From Methanoculleus frigidifontis (lineage in GTDB: Archaea; Halobacteriota; Methanomicrobia; Methanomicrobiales; Methanoculleaceae), in NCBI RefSeq assembly GCF_030464345.1, contig NZ_VCYH01000003.1, forward strand, positions 1-64,000: DNA of 64,000 nt. The letters run 5' to 3'. Shown here piece by piece: positions 27,391-36,027 of this stretch. Both the position numbers and the translations under genes were made by a program. The stretch's first letter is position 1. Each line of letters starts with the position of its first letter. The notes under the pieces were generated by a model that worked only from the letters and a program-made list of their open reading frames with translations, made no database searches and had not been told where the DNA came from.

Positions 27391-27702
27391 ATGGGTAAAA
27401 CAGGAACCACAGTCTGGGCGCAGGTTAAGGGCGTCAAGGGACAGATCCGGCTCGTCCCTGCACGTGAAGGCGAAGTGAAGAAACCGGGCCCGAACCAGCG
27501 GTACAAGACGCAGTCGTGCATAACGAAGCTCAGCCGCCAGCAGAGCCAGGATGCCCGTGGCGGCCGTGGCGGCCGCGGCGGTGCTCGTGGCGGCCGTGGC
27601 GGACGTGGCCGTGGCGGTGCCCCGACAGTCGATGTGCGCGTCCGCCGCAACATGCAGCGGTCGAAGGTCTCTGTTCTGGGCACCAAGCAGAAATCGCGGT
27701 AA
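27391..27702 (+). CDS. small basic RGG-repeat protein (probably DUF5350)
   Basis: A 103-residue very basic protein. The N-terminal 55 residues (GKTGTTVWAQVKGVKGQIRL, then GPNQRYKTQS) look like a family I believe is DUF5350, known in methanogens with no function. Residues about 56-75 are an RGG/GRG repeat of the kind that binds RNA, and a basic tail follows. AAGGAG sits nine bases before the ATG and a CTTTATC TATA element lies near 27347. RNA or ribosome association is inferred from composition only. Confidence 0.75.
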   Translation: MGKTGTTVWAQVKGVKGQIRLVPAREGEVKKPGPNQRYKTQSCITKLSRQQSQDARGGRGGRGGARGGRGGRGRGGAPTVDVRVRRNMQRSKVSVLGTKQKSR

Positions 27703-27730
27703 GGCGCCTTTGTTCTCCCCCCTAAACACC

Positions 27731-27738
27731 TTTTATAG
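27731..27738 (+). promoter_or_regulatory. TATA box, probably leaderless transcript
   Basis: TTTTATAG at 27731-27738 is about 25 bases before the ATG at 27759. There is no ribosome site before that ATG, so the message of the downstream gene is likely leaderless. Confidence 0.5.
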
Positions 27739-27758
27739 TATAAATTCCAGTATGTGGT

Positions 27759-28115
27759 ATGGATCCTAAAACAGCCGTTATGAGTTACCAGTTTGCCGAA
27801 CGGGCCAAGTCCGAACTGATCGTCGGTTCGCAGCTGACGCTCGCCCTCATGGATTTCAAGGGGAGCGAGAAACCCGGCGGAAAACGGATGCTGATTATGG
27901 TTCTTGAATCCATCCGCTCTGAACTGGAATTTGCGTACGGCTCGACCAGCCGGACGGAATTTAAGCGGGCGATCGATCATCTCGGCCAGGCGATCAGCAT
28001 GGTCGAGAGCATGGACCTCGGCGCAGCCTCCAATACGATCAGCCAGGCGGTCAGTGCGGTGACGACCAGCGCGCAGGAGGCCTGGCAGGTCCTCAAAGAG
28101 CATGAACTCATCTGA
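27759..28115 (+). CDS. conserved archaeal hypothetical protein, helical
   Basis: A 118-residue protein that I cannot assign to a named family. It is predicted mostly alpha-helical, with repeated small-residue and Met/Leu heptad-like patterns (FAERAKSELIVGSQLTLALM, then LGQAISMVESMDLGAASNTI). There are no cysteines, membrane segments or signal peptide. It overlaps the nitroreductase gene by 14 bases, so both are one transcript, and the codon use matches the neighbours. Probably a methanogen-specific cytosolic protein. Confidence 0.7.
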   Translation: MDPKTAVMSYQFAERAKSELIVGSQLTLALMDFKGSEKPGGKRMLIMVLESIRSELEFAYGSTSRTEFKRAIDHLGQAISMVESMDLGAASNTISQAVSAVTTSAQEAWQVLKEHELI

Positions 28116-28629
28116 ATTTCTCCGCTTTCTGCGGAATCGCGGTTCGGTCCGGGAGTACCGGGCAGAGCCGCTCGGCGAGGAGCAGATCGAGTACATCCTC
28201 ACCTGCGCCCGGACGGCGCCGAGTGCCGGGAACCGCGAGGCATGGGATGTCGTCGTCGTCACGGACGAGGATATCCGGCTTGAGCTCTCTCTCGCCGCAC
28301 TCGAGCAGCCCCATATCCGGGATGCGGCGGCCGTCTTCGTCGTCTGCGCCAACTACATCCGGTCGATGTCGCAGTACGGCGAGCGGGGCATCATCTACGC
28401 GGTGCAGGACGCCACGATCGCCTGCACCTATATGATGCTCGCAGCGCATGCAGACGGTCTTCGCTCCTGCTGGACCGGTGCTTTTACCGAAGACGAGGTG
28501 CGGGAGGTTCTCCAGCTCCCGCAGCATATCCGCCCGGTCGCGCTCCTCGCGGTCGGGAAGGGGCAGCCGCCGCAGGTGCGCACGGGACGGATGCCGATCG
28601 AAGAACACGTACATAGAGAGATCTGGTAG
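28102..28629 (+). CDS. nitroreductase family FMN protein
   Basis: A 175-residue flavoprotein of the nitroreductase fold. The FMN-binding [12 protein letters not shown] near the N-terminus, [18 protein letters not shown] (about residues 34-51) and [10 protein letters not shown] near residue 120 are standard. It should reduce a small organic acceptor with NAD(P)H or F420H2, but the substrate is unknown. It overlaps the helical hypothetical gene and is followed by the UPF0212 gene after 22 bases. Confidence 0.88.
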   Translation: MNSSEFLRFLRNRGSVREYRAEPLGEEQIEYILTCARTAPSAGNREAWDVVVVTDEDIRLELSLAALEQPHIRDAAAVFVVCANYIRSMSQYGERGIIYAVQDATIACTYMMLAAHADGLRSCWTGAFTEDEVREVLQLPQHIRPVALLAVGKGQPPQVRTGRMPIEEHVHREIW

Positions 28630-28651
28630 GAAACGCCAGGGGGACATACGT

Positions 28652-28990
28652 ATGCCCGACTATGTGGTTACACTTGAATCAGCGTGGATTATTAAAGACG
28701 TCAAATCCCTGGACGATGCCGTGAGCATTGCCATCAGCGAAGCCGGAAAACGGCTCAACCCTGCTGCAAAGTTTGTCGAGATCGAGGCGGGGATGATCGC
28801 CTGCCCCTTCTGCGAGGGTGAACTCAACAGCGCCCTCGTCGTTGCCAATACGGCGCTTGTCGGGCTCATGCTCCAGATCAAGGTCTTCCGTGCCGAGTCG
28901 AAAGAGCACGCCGTCCGGATCGCAAAGTCCGTCGTGGGAAAAGCGCTCCGGGAGGTTCCGCTGAAGGTGCAGGAGGTGGTCGAACAGTGA
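28652..28990 (+). CDS. UPF0212 (DUF555) family protein
   Basis: A 112-residue archaeal protein of the UPF0212/DUF555 family. The start [20 protein letters not shown] and a [12 protein letters not shown] motif with one CxxC pair (about residues 48-51) are diagnostic. Function is not known; a metal or redox role is possible from the cysteines. GGGGG precedes the ATG. Its stop overlaps the GTG start of the kinase gene as GTGA. Confidence 0.88.
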   Translation: MPDYVVTLESAWIIKDVKSLDDAVSIAISEAGKRLNPAAKFVEIEAGMIACPFCEGELNSALVVANTALVGLMLQIKVFRAESKEHAVRIAKSVVGKALREVPLKVQEVVEQ

Positions 28991-29877
28991 TCTCGGTCGT
29001 GGGGCATACTGCGATCGATCACCTCTTTCGCGTCCCGGCACTCCCGGGACGGCACACCTCTACCTATATCACCGAGCACAAGGTCTACTTCGGCGGCGGG
29101 GCTGCCAACATCGCCGTCGGCATCGCCCTGCTCGGCGAGAAGTGCAGCCTTATCAGCGCCGTCGGCGGCGATTTTGCGGGCAGCGACTACGACCGGTGGC
29201 TGCGGAGCCTGGAGGTCGTCCAGGACTTCACGGTCGTCGAGGACGCCTTCACCCCGACGGCGTACGTCTTCACTGACGAGGATCGCGACCAGGTGACGTA
29301 CTTTGAGTGGGGTGCATCCGCCGTCCGGTCGGATATGGAAGCGCCCGCACTCGACTTCGTCCACATGGCGACCGCAGATCCCGGTTTCAACGTCCGGGTG
29401 GCGGAAAAGGCTGCGTTTGCCTCGTTCGATCCCGGGCAGGATCTCCTCCGCTACAGCAGCGAGCAGCTTGCATCCATCCTCGGGAATATCGACATGCTCT
29501 TCTCAAACCACCATGAGATGGCGGAGATGTGCAGGATGCTTGGGACGGAGCAGGACGCGATCGTCGCCTCCGTTCCGATGGTGATCATGACGAAGAGCGC
29601 GGAGGGCAGCGTCCTCTACCATGAGGGCGCCGAGCACCAGATCCCGGTCGTCACCGTCGACGCCGTCGACCCGACGGGCGCGGGCGACGGCTACCGCGCC
29701 GGGTTCCTGACCGCCTACCGGCGGGGCTATGACCCCGTCGACTGCTGCCGTGTCGGAGCGGTGGTCTCGTCGTTCGTCGTCGAGCGGATGGGGACGCAGA
29801 CGAACCTCCCCGACTGGGAGAGGATGCTGGCGCGATACCGGAAACACTTTGGAACTCTCGAACCAACGGATCGGTAA
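28987..29877 (+). CDS. PfkB-family sugar or nucleoside kinase
   Basis: A 296-residue ribokinase-like kinase. [18 protein letters not shown] (about residues 35-52) is the substrate-side PfkB signature 1. [14 protein letters not shown] (about 226-239) is signature 2, with the catalytic Asp in GAGD. It resembles the archaeal nucleoside kinases of this family more than 6-phosphofructokinases, but the substrate is unproven. The GTG start overlaps the UPF0212 stop. Confidence 0.88.
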   Translation: MISVVGHTAIDHLFRVPALPGRHTSTYITEHKVYFGGGAANIAVGIALLGEKCSLISAVGGDFAGSDYDRWLRSLEVVQDFTVVEDAFTPTAYVFTDEDRDQVTYFEWGASAVRSDMEAPALDFVHMATADPGFNVRVAEKAAFASFDPGQDLLRYSSEQLASILGNIDMLFSNHHEMAEMCRMLGTEQDAIVASVPMVIMTKSAEGSVLYHEGAEHQIPVVTVDAVDPTGAGDGYRAGFLTAYRRGYDPVDCCRVGAVVSSFVVERMGTQTNLPDWERMLARYRKHFGTLEPTDR

Positions 29878-29978
29878 AGTATGGTGCGGGCGACGGTCTT
29901 CTCCTGCGGCACAGGGGCTCGGGCTGCATGGCGTGCAGCGGTGAGCATGCCGGCGCCGTGCCCGGGAGGCAGGCCTTG

Positions 29979-31718
29979 ATGGAGTCGAGCCCCGACGTCC
30001 GGGTGGAGCGGCTCAGCCGCTATCTCTTCAGCGCTCCGTCGTGGTCGAAGTCGCTTGGTATCCTTGTCGTCCTCGGCCTCCTCATCGATGGAGCGAGCCT
30101 TCGGACGGGCTCGGAACTCTTCTTCTTCGGCACCCTCGGGTTCACCGTTCCGGCGCTCGCTGCATTCCTGCTCACCGGGCCGCTCGTCGAGATCTCCGGA
30201 AAGTTGATGTACCGGAACCGGTCGGCGCTCCTCGCCCTCTCGTGCACGGTCTTCGGGGTGATCATCAGCTTCTCGCCGATCATCTTCATCGACCAGACCC
30301 TTCTCCCCATCCTCTATGCCCTGGCACTCGGGCTGATCTTCGGCCTGCGGCTGCTGGTGCTCGTAGCGGTCGCCGACTACCGGATCAGCCGCATGCTCCT
30401 GCCGGCATCTCCCCAGAGCCTCTGCGGCGTTGTTATGGGAGCCCACTTCTTCGGGCTGTCGTTCGTTCCCTACGCCCTCCTCCTCCAGGTGCTCTTCGGG
30501 CTGGGCTTTGTCTTTCTCATATGGCTGATCGAGCGGCCGCTGAAACGTGCGTTCCAGATCAGCGGCCTCAACTTTCTCAATACGTTCATCGCCCACCTGA
30601 CCGACGGCTCGAAGAGCATGGAGGACTTCTTCCGCGAGATAGGTGATGAGGTCTACGTGCCGGAGGTCTCGTTCTTCTTCCGGCGCACAGGTGCGCGGGA
30701 CGTGATCTTCACCGTCCCGAACGTGCACCCCGGGCCTATGGGCGAAGTGGGCGGCGGCAATCTCCCCCGCGGTCTGCACGACGCCTTCGAAGAAGAGGTG
30801 CTGGTCGCCCATGGGTGCGCCACCCATGACTTCAATCTGGTCTCCGAGAGCGAGATCGATAAGATCGTCCGGGCGGTCCGCGCGTCCCGCGACGATGTCA
30901 GGTACAGTGGTATGGCGAGCCGTTCCTGCCGGGTCAGTGTCGGCACGGTGCACGTCCTCTGCCAGCGGTTCGGCGACTCGCTCCTGATGGTCAGCACCCG
31001 GTCGCCGGAGATCACCGAGGACGTCGACTTCTCTATCGGGATGGTGATCATGGCCGAAGGGCGTCGCTACTTTGCGCACACCGGGTTTGTCGACGCGCAC
31101 AACTGTATGGCGCAGATGGGCACGGCCGTCCTGCCGGCGACCCGGACGGCCACGGAGTACCACTACGCCGCAAAGCGGGGCATCGAGGTATGCAGGGTCG
31201 CGCCCTTCGAGCCCCTCCGGGTCGGCGTCGCTCACATCCGCGTTCCGTATTCACGGGAGCAGGGGTTCGGCTCTCTCGGTATTCAGGCGCTTGTCACCGA
31301 GGTCGACGGACAGCGGACGGCATATGTCCTGATCGACGGCAACAATATTGCGTCCGGTATCCGCGAGCGGATCCTCGAACCGGTCCTCGAGCTCGTGGAC
31401 GAAGCGGAGGTGATGACCACCGATACCCACACGGTGAACACCATCTCCGGCAAGAACCCGGTCGGGTATGCGGTGCCGGTGGAGGAGTTCCTGCCCTATG
31501 TGCTCGAGGCGGTCACCGGGGCGATAGATGACCTCACGCCGGCCAGAGCCGGGGCGAGCACGGCCTGCTGCGAACGGATCGTCGTCTTTGGCTCCCAGCG
31601 GGTATCGCAGCTTGCGAGCACCGTCAACGCGATGCTCGCGTTCATCGCTCCGCTCAGCCTGACCATCCTGCTGCTGGCGTTCCTCCTCTCCATATTCGCC
31701 TACATCGCCTTCCAGTAG
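29979..31718 (+). CDS. DUF2070 family membrane protein
   Basis: A 579-residue archaeal membrane protein. The N-terminal 200 residues hold about six hydrophobic helices; the middle 330 residues are soluble and carry VPNVHPGPMGEVGGGNLP and THDFNLVSESE, and one helix closes the C-terminus (LSLTILLLAFLLSIFAYIAF). This is the DUF2070 layout; function unknown. The His/Asp-rich middle domain could bind metal. The ATG at 29979 has GGGAGG nine bases upstream. It follows the kinase gene by 101 bases. Confidence 0.88.
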   Translation: MESSPDVRVERLSRYLFSAPSWSKSLGILVVLGLLIDGASLRTGSELFFFGTLGFTVPALAAFLLTGPLVEISGKLMYRNRSALLALSCTVFGVIISFSPIIFIDQTLLPILYALALGLIFGLRLLVLVAVADYRISRMLLPASPQSLCGVVMGAHFFGLSFVPYALLLQVLFGLGFVFLIWLIERPLKRAFQISGLNFLNTFIAHLTDGSKSMEDFFREIGDEVYVPEVSFFFRRTGARDVIFTVPNVHPGPMGEVGGGNLPRGLHDAFEEEVLVAHGCATHDFNLVSESEIDKIVRAVRASRDDVRYSGMASRSCRVSVGTVHVLCQRFGDSLLMVSTRSPEITEDVDFSIGMVIMAEGRRYFAHTGFVDAHNCMAQMGTAVLPATRTATEYHYAAKRGIEVCRVAPFEPLRVGVAHIRVPYSREQGFGSLGIQALVTEVDGQRTAYVLIDGNNIASGIRERILEPVLELVDEAEVMTTDTHTVNTISGKNPVGYAVPVEEFLPYVLEAVTGAIDDLTPARAGASTACCERIVVFGSQRVSQLASTVNAMLAFIAPLSLTILLLAFLLSIFAYIAFQ

Positions 31719-31794
31719 GGCAGAGGTCGCCGGCATACCGATGCAATCCCTTTTTTGCCTGTGCACGAATAGTTTACCGTACGAGGTTTTCAGG

Positions 31795-32973
31795 ATGGAG
31801 TATCGGTTTGCAGATCGGATGTCCCGCGTTCCGGAATCGTTTCTCGAGGAGCTCTTCCGGGTATCGGCAACCCCGGGCGTGATCTCGTTTGCCGGCGGGC
31901 TGCCGTCGGCCGCTATGATCGATGTTGCGGGAATCGCAGACGCCGCCCGGGCGGTCCTCGAAGAGGAGGGACGCGCCGCCCTTCAGTACTCGACGACCGA
32001 CGGCTACCTCCCGCTTCGGGAGTACATCGCCGATCGCTACCGGCGGCGGCTCGGCATTCCGGCGGACCCCGCGGAGATCCAGATCGTGAACGGCTCGCAG
32101 CAGTGCCTGGACCTCGTGGCGAAGATCTTCCTCGATCCCGGCGACTGCGTCGGGATGGAGCGCCCCGGCTATCTCGGTGCGATAGAAGCCTTCTCCCTCT
32201 ACGAGCCGGTCGTCCGTGCGGTGCCCCTCGAGGACGACGGCCCCGACCTCGATCTCTTCGAGGCGCTGGTCCGGCAGCACGACCCGAAATTTTTCTACGG
32301 GATTCCGAACTCCCAGAACCCGTCGGGGCGGACATATTCGCAGGAGAAGCGCCGGGCGATCGCCGATATCCTCGACGGCACCGGGACGCTCTTCTATGAG
32401 GACGATGCGTTCGGCGACCTCTTCTTCGACGGAAAGCCCCGCCTGCCGGTGAAGTCGTATCTCCCGGAGCAGACGATCCTCTCGGGGTCGTTCTCGAAGG
32501 TCGTCGCACCGGGCATGCGGATCGGCTGGGTCTACGCTCCGGCGCCGATCCTGGAGCAGTTCAATGTCGTCAAACAGGCGGCGGATCTCCACTCGAACTT
32601 CCTCTGCCAGAAGATCCTCCACCGCTACCTGATTGCCCACGACCTCGACGATCACCTCCGCCGGGTCACAGAGCGCTACGGCAGGAACTGCCGTCTGATC
32701 TGCGATCTCCTCGATGACCTCTTCCCGGACTCGATGACGCATACGACGCCCGAGGGCGGGATGTTCCTGATGGCCTTCCTCCCGCCGGGCGTCTCGGCGA
32801 TGGATGTCTTTCGTGAGGGCGTCCGGCAGGGCGTGGCGGTGCTCCCCGCGGTGCCGTTCTGCGTGGACGGCGGCGGCGACGACGCCGTCCGGCTGAATTT
32901 CTCGGCGGCGGATGAAGACGCGATCGCGGAAGGGATGCACCGGCTGGCAGCGGTGGTGCGGGGGCTGGCGTAA
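31795..32973 (+). CDS. PLP-dependent aminotransferase (class I/II, ARO8-like)
   Basis: A 392-residue fold-type I aminotransferase. VISFAGGLPSAAM at the N-terminus, QYSTTDGYLPLREYIA, NGSQQCLDLVAKIF and the PLP-lysine segment SGSFSKVVAPGMRIGW (Lys about residue 228) identify it. This group transaminates aromatic amino acids, 2-aminoadipate or related substrates; which one applies is not clear. The ATG at 31795 follows CAGG. Likely monocistronic. Confidence 0.9.
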   Translation: MEYRFADRMSRVPESFLEELFRVSATPGVISFAGGLPSAAMIDVAGIADAARAVLEEEGRAALQYSTTDGYLPLREYIADRYRRRLGIPADPAEIQIVNGSQQCLDLVAKIFLDPGDCVGMERPGYLGAIEAFSLYEPVVRAVPLEDDGPDLDLFEALVRQHDPKFFYGIPNSQNPSGRTYSQEKRRAIADILDGTGTLFYEDDAFGDLFFDGKPRLPVKSYLPEQTILSGSFSKVVAPGMRIGWVYAPAPILEQFNVVKQAADLHSNFLCQKILHRYLIAHDLDDHLRRVTERYGRNCRLICDLLDDLFPDSMTHTTPEGGMFLMAFLPPGVSAMDVFREGVRQGVAVLPAVPFCVDGGGDDAVRLNFSAADEDAIAEGMHRLAAVVRGLA

Positions 32974-33027
32974 AAACGCTGCTTCGATTCGCAATGTTTA
33001 ACGGCCGGCAGGGTCTTTGTACCTTCA

Positions 33028-33780
33028 ATGGCCACTCTCCCCTCGCCACGCTCTCCTCCGGGCCGTTCCCGGGCCTGGATCGCGCTTCTCATCTTCCTGC
33101 TCCTCATCCCCGGGAACTGCAGCGCTGCGGCCGACCCCGGCGCGGCTGCCGCTTCTGCCATTGCGGATGAGGACTGGGACGGTGTCCTTGCCGCGGTTGC
33201 CGAGGGGCTTGGCGGACAGCCGGAGAACGCTTCCCTCCTCTGCATGCAGGGCTACGCGCTGCGCAAACTCGGGCGCTACCCGGAGGCGGTGGCCGTCGTG
33301 AGCGAGGCGATCGCTCTCGACCCGAAGCCGGTCCGCTACGCGAACCGCGGCTACGCCTACCTCGCGACGGGGAACTGTTCTGCCGCGCTCGCCGATGCGG
33401 AAGCCGCGCTCCTCCTCGACCCTGCGGACAGCACGTCCTGGGGAGTGAAGGCGATGGCGCTCGCCGGGATGGGCGACCTTGCCGGCGCGGAGTCGGCCGT
33501 CGACCGGGGGCTCGCCCTGGCTCCGGAGAGCGCCCACCTCTGGCACGTCCGGGGAGCGGTCCTCCGTGCGGCCGGCAACGCCACGGGGGCTGCCGCAGCG
33601 CTGAACCGTTCGCTCGCGCTCGACTCCGAGTACAGCCTTCCCTGGCCGGGCATGCAGGACGCACGCGAGGACCTGGCGGCGATGCAGGCCGCCACCCCCG
33701 CCCCGGCGGCGCCGGTCGGCGGGATGCTCGCGGTCGCCGGCATTCTTGCGGTCGGTGTGTGGTCCCTCCGGCGGCGCTGA
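33028..33780 (+). CDS. secreted TPR-repeat protein with C-terminal anchor
   Basis: A 250-residue exported protein. It has an N-terminal signal helix (IALLIFLLLIPGNCSA, about residues 18-33), then four tetratricopeptide repeats (for example YALRKLGRYPEAVAVVSEAI), a Pro/Ala linker and a C-terminal hydrophobic segment ending in Arg-Arg-Arg. The C-terminal layout resembles archaeal sorting-and-anchoring signals, which would leave the TPRs at the outer surface. No ribosome site; TGTTTAAC about 30 bases upstream suggests a near-leaderless transcript. Confidence 0.75.
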   Translation: MATLPSPRSPPGRSRAWIALLIFLLLIPGNCSAAADPGAAAASAIADEDWDGVLAAVAEGLGGQPENASLLCMQGYALRKLGRYPEAVAVVSEAIALDPKPVRYANRGYAYLATGNCSAALADAEAALLLDPADSTSWGVKAMALAGMGDLAGAESAVDRGLALAPESAHLWHVRGAVLRAAGNATGAAAALNRSLALDSEYSLPWPGMQDAREDLAAMQAATPAPAAPVGGMLAVAGILAVGVWSLRRR

Positions 33781-33784
33781 TCCA

Positions 33785-34576
33785 TCATTCCGAATGCAGG
33801 GAGAGTTCCGTGCTCAGCCACGCCATCCGGTCCTCCCGCGCTTCGTCGCTTAAGTAGTGCCCCGCATCGTACCACCGCATCGATTTCGGCTCGCTCGCCG
33901 CTTCAAAGAACTCCCGGGATATCTCCCGCGGAAAAAACTCGTCCCGCGCCAGGGTCCGGCGATACCTCTCGAGCGCCTCTCCTGCGAGATCGGGCAGATT
34001 GAGGACGGCGACGTCCGTGAAACTCCCGGTTCCCGCCATCAGGACGTAGGCCCGCACCCGCATCTCCACCGCGGAGAGGACTCCGCCGATGAGCGCCCCG
34101 AAACTGTGGCCCACGTAGCCGAGCCTGGCCGCGTCCACCTCCGGCCGTGCCGCAAGGAGGTCGATGCCGCGGCGCAGCCCTATCACGGTCAGAATATGTT
34201 CCCGCACGGCATTTTGCGGGTTCGTCACCGTTCTTCCCCACGTCGCGACCGCTTTCTCGGTCCAGGGGGCATCGACGAGGAGGGAGACTGCCCCTCGCCG
34301 GGCGAGCATCACCGCTTCGTCGAGGAACGTATCCCGGCTCCCGGGTCCGGGGTGGACGTAGATGATTCCTGCGAAGCGGCCTGCCCCCGGCGGCATAACG
34401 AGGTAGGCGCCGAACGTCCGTCCGGTGGCGGCGTTGTAGCGGACGTCATGGATGGCGATGCCGCCCCTCTCTTCGATGACGCTCTCTTCACTATCGAGCG
34501 GGAACTCCGGGTTGTAGTCGAAGAGGGCCTGCAGTCTCTCAAGCGATCTTTCGGGGGGTGGCGATCCTGATAGCAT
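33785..34576 (-). CDS. alpha/beta hydrolase (dienelactone hydrolase-like)
   Basis: A cytosolic alpha/beta hydrolase of about 263 residues. The nucleophile elbow is GHSFGA (Ser about residue 158). IIYVHPGPGSRDTF is the oxyanion-side strand, and the C-terminal SMRWYDAGHYL supplies the His. The start at 34576 is preferred because AGGA lies nine bases upstream; an ATG three codons earlier (34585) is also open. It resembles acetyl xylan esterase / dienelactone hydrolase types; substrate unknown. Converges with the TPR gene. Confidence 0.82.
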   Translation of the reverse strand: MLSGSPPPERSLERLQALFDYNPEFPLDSEESVIEERGGIAIHDVRYNAATGRTFGAYLVMPPGAGRFAGIIYVHPGPGSRDTFLDEAVMLARRGAVSLLVDAPWTEKAVATWGRTVTNPQNAVREHILTVIGLRRGIDLLAARPEVDAARLGYVGHSFGALIGGVLSAVEMRVRAYVLMAGTGSFTDVAVLNLPDLAGEALERYRRTLARDEFFPREISREFFEAASEPKSMRWYDAGHYLSDEAREDRMAWLSTELSLHSE

Positions 34577-34802
34577 GCCGTTCATTCCTGCGTGGTATGG
34601 ATGCGCCGCGGCATCGTCACGCAGAGCGCGATTGCACTCCGGCGGTATACAGTTTTATCGGATCCGAAGAGCCGTTGCCGCCCGGCATCCGCAGGGCCGG
34701 AGGTTCCCGGAATCCGGGCATCGCCCGGCTCGTCGGATCTCGGTCGTGCCGGGCGTCGGACTTAATACGTGCAATCGATAATAGATATTGGATCTTTTCT
34801 GA

Positions 34803-34887
34803 GCGAGGGTAGCCAAGCCCGGCCAAAGGCGGCGGACTTAAGATCCGTTCCCGCAGGGGTCCGTGGGTTCGAATCCCACCCCTCGCA
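34803..34887 (+). tRNA. tRNA-Leu (UAA)
   Basis: An 85-base class II tRNA. Acceptor arms GCGAGGG and CCCTCGC (34803-34809 with 34880-34886) pair fully and are followed by discriminator A. The anticodon stem GCGGA/TCCGT holds loop CTTAAGA, so the anticodon is TAA (UUA codons). A variable arm and the T-arm GTGGGTTCGAATCCCAC follow. No intron and no encoded CCA. Confidence 0.95.
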
Positions 34888-34939
34888 TATTGAATTTGGG
34901 TTATAGTTAGTAGTGAAAAATGCGCAGATCTCTGAACGG

Positions 34940-34945
34940 TTTTTT
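34940..34945 (+). terminator. T6 run downstream of tRNA-Leu
   Basis: Six T about 50 bases after the tRNA 3' end, in the 130-base gap before the converging marC gene. Plausible tRNA transcript end. Confidence 0.4.
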
Positions 34946-35018
34946 CGAACGCAGGCCCGAACGAGATGGCGAAGAGCCGGTAAGCGCATGCCTCAAGGAG
35001 AAGAGAGGGAGCGGTCCG

Positions 35019-35705
35019 CTATGCCCCCGCTCCTCCGGAGAGATGTGTCTGGATGAAGGTTGCCGCCATATCCCCGGCATCTTCTGCGAACATCTGGACC
35101 GCGATGCCGAGAAGAATGATTCCGAACACCCTGACCACGATCTCAAGTCCCTGCTTCCCGAGCACCCGCATGAGTGCGTCCGAAACGAGGTTGCAGACGA
35201 CGATCAGCAGGCAGACGATGGCGACGACGCCGATGGCGGTTACGAGAAGACCATCGGCAATCGCCTGGTGGCCGTAGAGCACCGAGGCGGTGATCGTCGC
35301 CGCCCCCACGTAGATCGGGATGACGAGAGGGGCGAGGACCGTCGGGACAAAGACCTCGGCGGCTTTCCAGGGTGTAATGTCGCTACTGGATGAGGTGGCG
35401 GCATGCACACGTTCGGTATGCGTCCCGCTGATCATCGACATGGCAATGGTTATCAGGATGATGGCGCCGGCAATCTGGAATGCCGGGAGCGAGATCCCGA
35501 AAAAGGAAACCACCGAGGAGCCGAAGAACATGCAGAGCAGAATCGTTGCGAAGATGACCGGACCGAGGAGGATGGCGACGGCATGGTGGATGCGGCCGGA
35601 GGAGAGGTCGGCGGTATACATAATAAAGAACGGGACGTTGCCGATTGGGTTTGCGATGGCAAAAAGCGCCGCAAAGAAGGCAATAAAGAATGAAACCTGT
35701 TCCAT
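35019..35705 (-). CDS. MarC family membrane protein
   Basis: A 228-residue integral membrane protein with about six helices. The N-terminus (FIAFFAALFAIANPIGNVPFF) is the family signature with the NPxGN-type motif, and FGISLPAFQIAGAIILI repeats it in the second half. MarC proteins are named from the mar locus but have no proven function or substrate. The ATG at 35705 is preferred to a start 15 codons upstream, since the extension is not hydrophobic or conserved-looking. Confidence 0.88.
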   Translation of the reverse strand: MEQVSFFIAFFAALFAIANPIGNVPFFIMYTADLSSGRIHHAVAILLGPVIFATILLCMFFGSSVVSFFGISLPAFQIAGAIILITIAMSMISGTHTERVHAATSSSSDITPWKAAEVFVPTVLAPLVIPIYVGAATITASVLYGHQAIADGLLVTAIGVVAIVCLLIVVCNLVSDALMRVLGKQGLEIVVRVFGIILLGIAVQMFAEDAGDMAATFIQTHLSGGAGA

Positions 35706-36027
35706 ATGGAAACGTGAACCGGAAAGCACGCTGAATCTTTTGGAACGCATTCTTGCAGCCGCAAATGTGAAACAGGCAGCGCGAATCGGTCATTTTCCGG
35801 AATGCCGGGGTTTGAAAGACGGGCTGATCGTGGCGGTTCGATCCCGTTTTGCCGCCCCGGACGGGGAGAAGCGAGAGCCTTTCAGTCCCGCTCGATCTCG
35901 CCGCCGGCCTCCATCGCCGGCTCAGGCCTGGGCACGCTCGCGGTTGAGGATCGTGCAGCTGCTCCTGTTCACCCGGTGTATCGGTTGCAGCGGCCGGAGA
36001 CTGGAGAGTGTCCCATCCGAGGCCGTC
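35706..36027. other. intergenic between marC and kinase gene
   Basis: About 320 bases with no supported gene. It lies upstream of marC and downstream of the first PAS histidine kinase, both on the minus strand. No strong TATA element stands out. The GC-rich part at 35900-36010 has no recognisable motif. Confidence 0.4.

Noticed and set aside
27555-27632. GGC-rich tandem repeat considered as a CRISPR-like or minisatellite array
   Set aside because: The units are 6-12 bases, in frame, and encode the RGG stretch of a well-supported gene.
35832-35870. T-loop-like GGTTCGATCCC in the marC/kinase gap
   Set aside because: The flanking bases do not form a T-stem and no acceptor or anticodon arms are found, so it is not a tRNA.
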